From Methylococcaceae bacterium (GTDB lineage Bacteria > Pseudomonadota > Gammaproteobacteria > Methylococcales > Methylomonadaceae), in contig SXIZ01000286.1 in the NCBI GenBank assembly GCA_005779525.1, forward strand, positions 1-7,823: a stretch of DNA of 7,823 bases, read 5' to 3'. This document shows, in pieces, positions 4,795-7,823 of the stretch. Numbering within the stretch: position 1 is the first letter of the stretch; each line of letters begins with the position of its first letter. A model generated the notes under the pieces. That model saw only the letters and a list, made by a program, of their open reading frames with translations. It was not told the DNA's origin and did no database searches. Made by a program: the position numbers and the translations under genes.

Positions 4795-6225
4795 ATGCAG
4801 TTACCTGATTTTTCAAGAGTTCGAGTTTTGGTGGTCGGCGATTTAATGTTGGATCGTTACTGGCACGGTTCTACCACGCGTATTTCTCCAGAAGCCCCGG
4901 TGCCAGTGGTGCATGTGCAGCAGAACGAGCAGCGTGCCGGCGGGGCGGGTAATGTCGCGTTAAATATTGCTGCTTTGGGCGCCAAAGCCACGGTCATGGG
5001 GTTTAGTGGTCAGGATGAGGCTGCGAGTGCCTTGCGCGAAATTCTGCAAGCGGCGGAGGTGTTATGCGTGTTTGAGCCGATTGCTGATTTAGCCACGATT
5101 ACCAAGTTGCGGGTGATGAGTCGGCATCAACAGCTGATTCGTTTGGATTTTGAAGATGGTTTTTATACGCAGGATAGTGAACGCTTATTGCATAGCTATC
5201 ATGCGGAAATGTTACACGCACACGCTATTGTACTTTCTGATTATGGTAAAGGTACCCTCAATGCCGTGGAAGGCTTTATCCAGTTGGCGCGACAATTGAA
5301 GTTGCCCGTGTTAGTCGATCCTAAAGGCACGGATTTTAGCAAATATCGCCATGCAACCTTAATCACCCCCAATTTAAATGAATTTGAAGCGGTGGTGGGT
5401 CGCTGCCAAGATCTGGCGCAGTTGGTTGAGCGTGGTATGCAGTTATTAACAGAACTTGATTTAACGGCATTATTGGTTACGCGCGGCGAACAGGGGATGA
5501 CTCTGCTGCAGCGGGATGCGGCCCCCGTGCATTTGCCAACCCATGCTCGGGAAGTATTTGATGTCACTGGTGCAGGAGATACGGTGATCTCGGTCTTAGC
5601 GGCGGGAATTGCCGCCAAAAAGTCGATTGCCGACGCTACTGCTTTAGCCAATGTTGCCGCCGGGATTGTTGTGGGTAAGCTAGGAACGGCCACGGTGACG
5701 CCTGAAGAGTTTGCGTGTGCGTTGCAAGGGCAGCGGGCCCAGCAACCTGGGGTGTGTTCGTTGGCATCGGCTTTAAACGCCATTCAGACTGCCAGAGCTG
5801 CAGGTGAGAAAATTGTGGCGACCAATGGCTGTTTTGATATTTTACATCCTGGACACGTGCGCTACCTCCAACAGGCGAAAGCCTTGGGAGATCGGTTGAT
5901 TATTTTGGTGAATACTGATGCCTCAGTCCAACGTTTAAAAGGTCCTTCACGACCCGTTAACGATTTGACGCACCGCATGGAAATGTTAGCGGCCTTGGGA
6001 TGCGTGGATTGGGTGGTGGCCTTTGATGAAGACACGCCGCAAGCGTTGATCGAACAATTACTGCCCGATATTTTGGTCAAAGGTGGTGATTATCAAGATA
6101 TCACGGCGATTGCTGGGCATGAATGTGTGCTTGCACGCGGTGGAGAAGTGAAAATTTTACCGTTTGTGGAAGGGCAGTCCACCACGAATATCATTAAAAA
6201 AGTACAAGATCGACACTATGGATAA
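4795..6225 (+). CDS. hldE: Bifunctional D-glycero-beta-D-manno-heptose 7-phosphate kinase / heptose 1-phosphate adenylyltransferase
   Basis: Two non-adjacent steps of ADP-heptose synthesis for the LPS inner core: phosphorylation of heptose 7-phosphate at C1, then (after GmhB) adenylyl transfer from ATP. At 476 residues it matches the E. coli bifunctional enzyme (477). The N-terminal PfkB/ribokinase domain (about 1-315) shows GDLMLDRYWHG (15-25), the AGGAGNVALNIAALGA substrate region (48-63), VDPKGTDFSKY (174-184) and the anion-hole/catalytic GAGD at 259-262 (base D262). The C-terminal nucleotidyltransferase domain (about 340-476) has TNGCFDILHPGH (343-354) with the HxGH signature 351-354, LKGPSRPVN (381-389) and QSTTNIIKK at the end. 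All key residues are present. An in-frame stop at 4774-4776 limits the start to the ATG at 4795; oddly, no Shine-Dalgarno precedes it. Its last 8 bases overlap ubiA. Cytosolic. Confidence 0.97.
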   Translation: MQLPDFSRVRVLVVGDLMLDRYWHGSTTRISPEAPVPVVHVQQNEQRAGGAGNVALNIAALGAKATVMGFSGQDEAASALREILQAAEVLCVFEPIADLATITKLRVMSRHQQLIRLDFEDGFYTQDSERLLHSYHAEMLHAHAIVLSDYGKGTLNAVEGFIQLARQLKLPVLVDPKGTDFSKYRHATLITPNLNEFEAVVGRCQDLAQLVERGMQLLTELDLTALLVTRGEQGMTLLQRDAAPVHLPTHAREVFDVTGAGDTVISVLAAGIAAKKSIADATALANVAAGIVVGKLGTATVTPEEFACALQGQRAQQPGVCSLASALNAIQTARAAGEKIVATNGCFDILHPGHVRYLQQAKALGDRLIILVNTDASVQRLKGPSRPVNDLTHRMEMLAALGCVDWVVAFDEDTPQALIEQLLPDILVKGGDYQDITAIAGHECVLARGGEVKILPFVEGQSTTNIIKKVQDRHYG

Positions 6226-7090
6226 AGCTTTTCTACTAGATAGAGTGCAGCAATATTGGCTGTTAGCGCGCTTTGATAAACCCATTGGTACATTTATCTT
6301 GCTGTGGCCAACTTTGTGGGCGTTATTAGTTGCTGGACAGGGCCGACCCGATTCCCATGTGCTGCTAGTATTTGTTTTGGGGGTTATTTTGATGCGGGCC
6401 GCAGGGTGTGTGATCAATGATTATGCAGACCGGGAGTTCGATCCCCATGTAGAGCGCACCAAACAACGCCCGATTGCGGCAGGCAGAGTTTCTCCGAATG
6501 AAGCGTTAAAAGTGTTTGCGGTATTAACGTGTAGTGCGTTTGCATTGGTCTTGACTTTAAACCTCTTTACTATCGCCTTATCCTTTATTGGTGCATTTTT
6601 AGCCGCTAGCTATCCTTTTATGAAGCGTTATACGCATTTGCCGCAAGCTTATTTGGGCATGGCTTTTGGTTGGGCGGTCCCAATGGCGTTTGCTGCGTTG
6701 CAAAACCAGATCCCCTTAGTCGCATGGCTGTTATATTTGGCTGTTATGTTATGGGCGCTGGTGTATGACACCATGTATGCGATGGTCGATAAAGAGGATG
6801 ATCTGAAAATCGGGGTTAAATCGACCGCGATTTTGTTTGGGGCCTATGATCGGCATATTATGGCCGTACTGCAGTTGATCATCATCGGTTTATTAATTGC
6901 GGTTGGACAATTGCAGGCATTGGGAGAGTTTTATTACTTGGGTTTGTTGGCCGCGGCGAGTCTGTCGCTATACCAGCAAAAGCTGATTTGGCAGCGGGAA
7001 AAAACTCTGTGTTTTAAAGCGTTCTTAAACAATAACTGGTTTGGCTTATGTGTGTTTATCGGCTTATTGCTTGATTATACGCTGCGCTAA
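6218..7090 (+). CDS. ubiA: 4-hydroxybenzoate polyprenyltransferase
   Basis: An inner-membrane enzyme that attaches the polyprenyl tail to 4-hydroxybenzoate, the first membrane-bound step of ubiquinone synthesis. From the ATG at 6218 it has 290 residues, the same as E. coli UbiA; the frame extends upstream into hldE, but the MDKAFLLDRVQQYWLLARFDKPIG start is typical. The two Asp-rich prenyl-diphosphate/Mg motifs are intact: NDYADREFD (67-75) and YDTMYAMVDKEDD (183-195), the latter followed by the conserved KIGVKSTAILFG. Eight or nine hydrophobic segments fill the rest, among them about 24-40, 48-66, 98-134, 145-160, 167-186, 214-232, 238-252 and 273-288. The start overlaps the hldE stop (ATGGATAA) and has only a weak ribosome site, which points to coupled translation. 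No ubiC lies in the window. Confidence 0.96.
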   Translation: MDKAFLLDRVQQYWLLARFDKPIGTFILLWPTLWALLVAGQGRPDSHVLLVFVLGVILMRAAGCVINDYADREFDPHVERTKQRPIAAGRVSPNEALKVFAVLTCSAFALVLTLNLFTIALSFIGAFLAASYPFMKRYTHLPQAYLGMAFGWAVPMAFAALQNQIPLVAWLLYLAVMLWALVYDTMYAMVDKEDDLKIGVKSTAILFGAYDRHIMAVLQLIIIGLLIAVGQLQALGEFYYLGLLAAASLSLYQQKLIWQREKTLCFKAFLNNNWFGLCVFIGLLLDYTLR

Positions 7091-7206
7091 GTGGGTGCTG
7101 TTAAGGGTTGGGGAATTAAATTCCTGTGGTACTTGGGTCGAGCTATCGAGAAGCTGAGGTGCTCATAAATTTATTTTATGAGGAGCGCTAAAAAAACAAA
7201 TATTGT
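7091..7206 (+). other. ubiA 3' region with two AT-rich palindromes
   Basis: It holds a 13-base palindrome GGAATTAAATTCC (7112-7124) and a perfect 8-pair stem CTCATAAA/TTTATGAG with a 5-base loop (7162-7182). The second is followed by an A-run, not a T-run, so it is not a normal terminator in either direction. No gene is seen. Confidence 0.4.
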
Positions 7207-7358
7207 CCTAGTACTTGGTCAATCTTGTTTTGTCAGCTACTAAAATATTCCGTTCGCCATAAGCCTGTCGAATGGCTTTGTGGTTCATGGTTTGACAAGC
7301 TCACCACGAACGCTTTTTTTATTTCAACCCGTCATTCTAAAATTGACTGAGTACTAGG
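7207..7358. mobile_element. MITE-like element of 152 bases with 20-base terminal inverted repeats
   Basis: The left end CCTAGTACTTGGTCAATCTT (7207-7226) and the reverse complement of the right end, CCTAGTACTCAGTCAATTTT (7358-7339), agree at 17 of 20 positions. There is no coding capacity. The interior is a REP-like hairpin followed by Ts. I see no clear target-site duplication beside the ends. The build is what one expects of a non-autonomous element moved by a transposase encoded elsewhere, or of a composite structured intergenic repeat. No transposase is in the window and I cannot assign an IS family. Confidence 0.5.
7251..7320 (+). terminator. REP-like hairpin plus T7: likely Rho-independent terminator after ubiA
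   Basis: CGTTCG (7251-7256) pairs with CGAACG (7307-7312). After a mismatched patch a second stem follows, AGC-TGTCGAA (7262-7272) with TTTGACA-GCT (7291-7301), closed by an 18-base loop. The stem is followed by C and seven Ts (7314-7320). The hairpin alone resembles the GTTCG...GCCTGTCGAA / TTCGACAAGCTC...CGAAC palindromic repeats common in intergenic DNA of many gammaproteobacteria (from memory). It lies 160 bases past the ubiA stop and reads in the same direction. Confidence 0.6.
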
Positions 7359-7606
7359 TCACAAGTTTCGCTTCCCCTCAGGAAGAAAACAACGGCTTAC
7401 GTGTATTATGTATACACCTACCGCACTTTGGACTGAATTGGGTTGAGCTATTTTGCGATACTCGTCATTTTTTCAACTGCTGCGGCGAAACAGCAATGCG
7501 CATTATGGCAAACATGAGTTTCATGTTGCGGGAGATGCGGTCAGCTCTTTGCAGGAGTTGTTTTTGATTATCGAAGTTATTCAGACACTTTATTTTTAGG
7601 GAGGGC
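7359..7606. other. Intergenic stretch without a supported gene
   Basis: About 250 bases between the repeat element and the next gene. The third plus-strand frame is open for about 69 codons up to 7567, but it lacks a ribosome site and its only ATG (7496) gives 23 Met-rich residues. A short inverted repeat GTGTAT/ATACAC occurs near 7400-7416. I see nothing I can name. Confidence 0.5.
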
Positions 7607-7612
7607 TATAAT
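7607..7612 (+). promoter_or_regulatory. Consensus -10 box TATAAT immediately before a start codon
   Basis: The perfect TATAAT ends 6 bases before the ATG at 7619, so transcription from it would begin at or within a base or two of the start codon. The -35 is poor: GACACT at 17 bases or CAGACA at 19. If the box is used, the mRNA is leaderless. If it is not, the ribosome site would be AGGGAGGG (7598-7605), 13 bases from the ATG, which is long. Confidence 0.4.
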
Positions 7613-7618
7613 TCAGGT

Positions 7619-7823
7619 ATGAATATTAAATACGGAAAACAATTTGTTATAGTCGCTTTGCTGGTTTCAAATCCCACAGTAAGTCATGCAGAATGGCATG
7701 GCACCGTCACCTTCATGACTAATAATGTTGGACGCTGGTTTACCAAAAGCAACAATGATCTCGCTGTCAAGGCTAATCTGGATTATCAACATGCGAGTGG
7801 TTGGTTTTTAGGAAGTTCGGCAA
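7619..7823 (+). CDS. Secreted protein, probable outer-membrane beta-barrel of the TIGR02001 (Gcw_chp) type, N-terminal 68 codons (partial at right edge)
   Basis: Only the start is in the window. Residues 1-24 form a signal peptide: MNIKYGKQ, a hydrophobic core FVIVALLVSN, and an A-x-x-like end SHA before Glu25. The mature part begins EWHGTVTFMTNNVGRWFTKSNNDLAVKANLDYQHASGWFLGSSA. It matches the family pattern I remember for TIGR02001/PF09694 (a first strand ending in S/T-x-x-x-R, then Q/K-x-x-x-D-P/L-A, then LDY-H-SG-Y/F-x-G). The usual aromatic-FRG turn is here VGRWF, a modest deviation. These proteins are thought to be outer-membrane barrels of unknown substrate, typically 230-270 residues. 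An in-frame TGA at 7565 and the absence of other start codons fix the ATG at 7619. Confidence 0.6.
   Translation, partial: MNIKYGKQFVIVALLVSNPTVSHAEWHGTVTFMTNNVGRWFTKSNNDLAVKANLDYQHASGWFLGSSA

Noticed and set aside
5241..5783. 180-codon minus-strand open frame inside hldE
   Set aside because: It is the antisense shadow of a fully conserved hldE; the translation is low in hydrophobic order and has no ribosome site.
7162..7196. Stem CTCATAAA/TTTATGAG as terminator of ubiA
   Set aside because: It is followed by seven As rather than Ts on the plus strand, and on the minus strand the T-run comes before the stem.
7496..7567. 23-codon Met-rich frame at the end of a 69-codon open stretch
   Set aside because: No ribosome site before the ATG and no start codon earlier in the open stretch; I also considered a decayed gene but recognised no motif.
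1..7823. CRISPR arrays, tRNA or rRNA genes
   Set aside because: No regularly spaced direct repeats and no tRNA-like cloverleaf or rRNA sequence were noticed on either strand.

Overview
The window looks like a chromosomal segment of a Gram-negative gammaproteobacterium. It carries a bifunctional HldE (ADP-heptose for LPS core), a UbiA of the 290-residue E. coli type, and a self-cleaving LexA. A methanotroph-like or similar environmental lineage is possible because of the phosphoketolase and the partial TIGR02001-like outer-membrane protein, but nothing here fixes the genus. Base composition looks moderate and even, with no clear sign of a large transferred island.

Layout. Positions 1-1667 (minus) hold the N-terminal 555 codons of phosphoketolase (xfp); the gene runs off the left edge. 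After a 513-base gap with only inverted repeats comes an unrecognised 189-residue membrane protein (minus, 2181-2750) with a good sigma70-type promoter. The next gap (2751-3143) has a plus-strand 20-codon minigene behind a perfect Shine-Dalgarno sequence, followed by a cluster of small hairpins. A very acidic unrecognised 155-residue protein (minus, 3144-3611) follows. Then come lexA (minus, GTG start at 4553) and, 33 bases downstream of it, a previously uncalled basic small protein of 57-59 residues (3723-3902), probably in the lexA transcript.

A 241-base divergent region separates lexA from the plus-strand pair hldE-ubiA, which overlap by 8 bases and are probably translationally coupled. 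Downstream of ubiA lies a 152-base element with 20-base imperfect terminal inverted repeats. Its core is a REP-like hairpin followed by seven Ts, which can act as the ubiA terminator. The right edge holds the start of a secreted, probably outer-membrane beta-barrel protein, whose start codon sits so close to a perfect TATAAT that its mRNA may be leaderless.

The known genes are housekeeping: carbon metabolism, SOS control, LPS heptose and ubiquinone synthesis. The most interesting material is small: the lexA-linked mini-protein, a LexA whose DNA-reading helix is not of the E. coli type and whose promoter has no CTGT-N8-ACAG box, the perfect-SD minigene with a matching anti-SD hairpin, and the MITE-like element.
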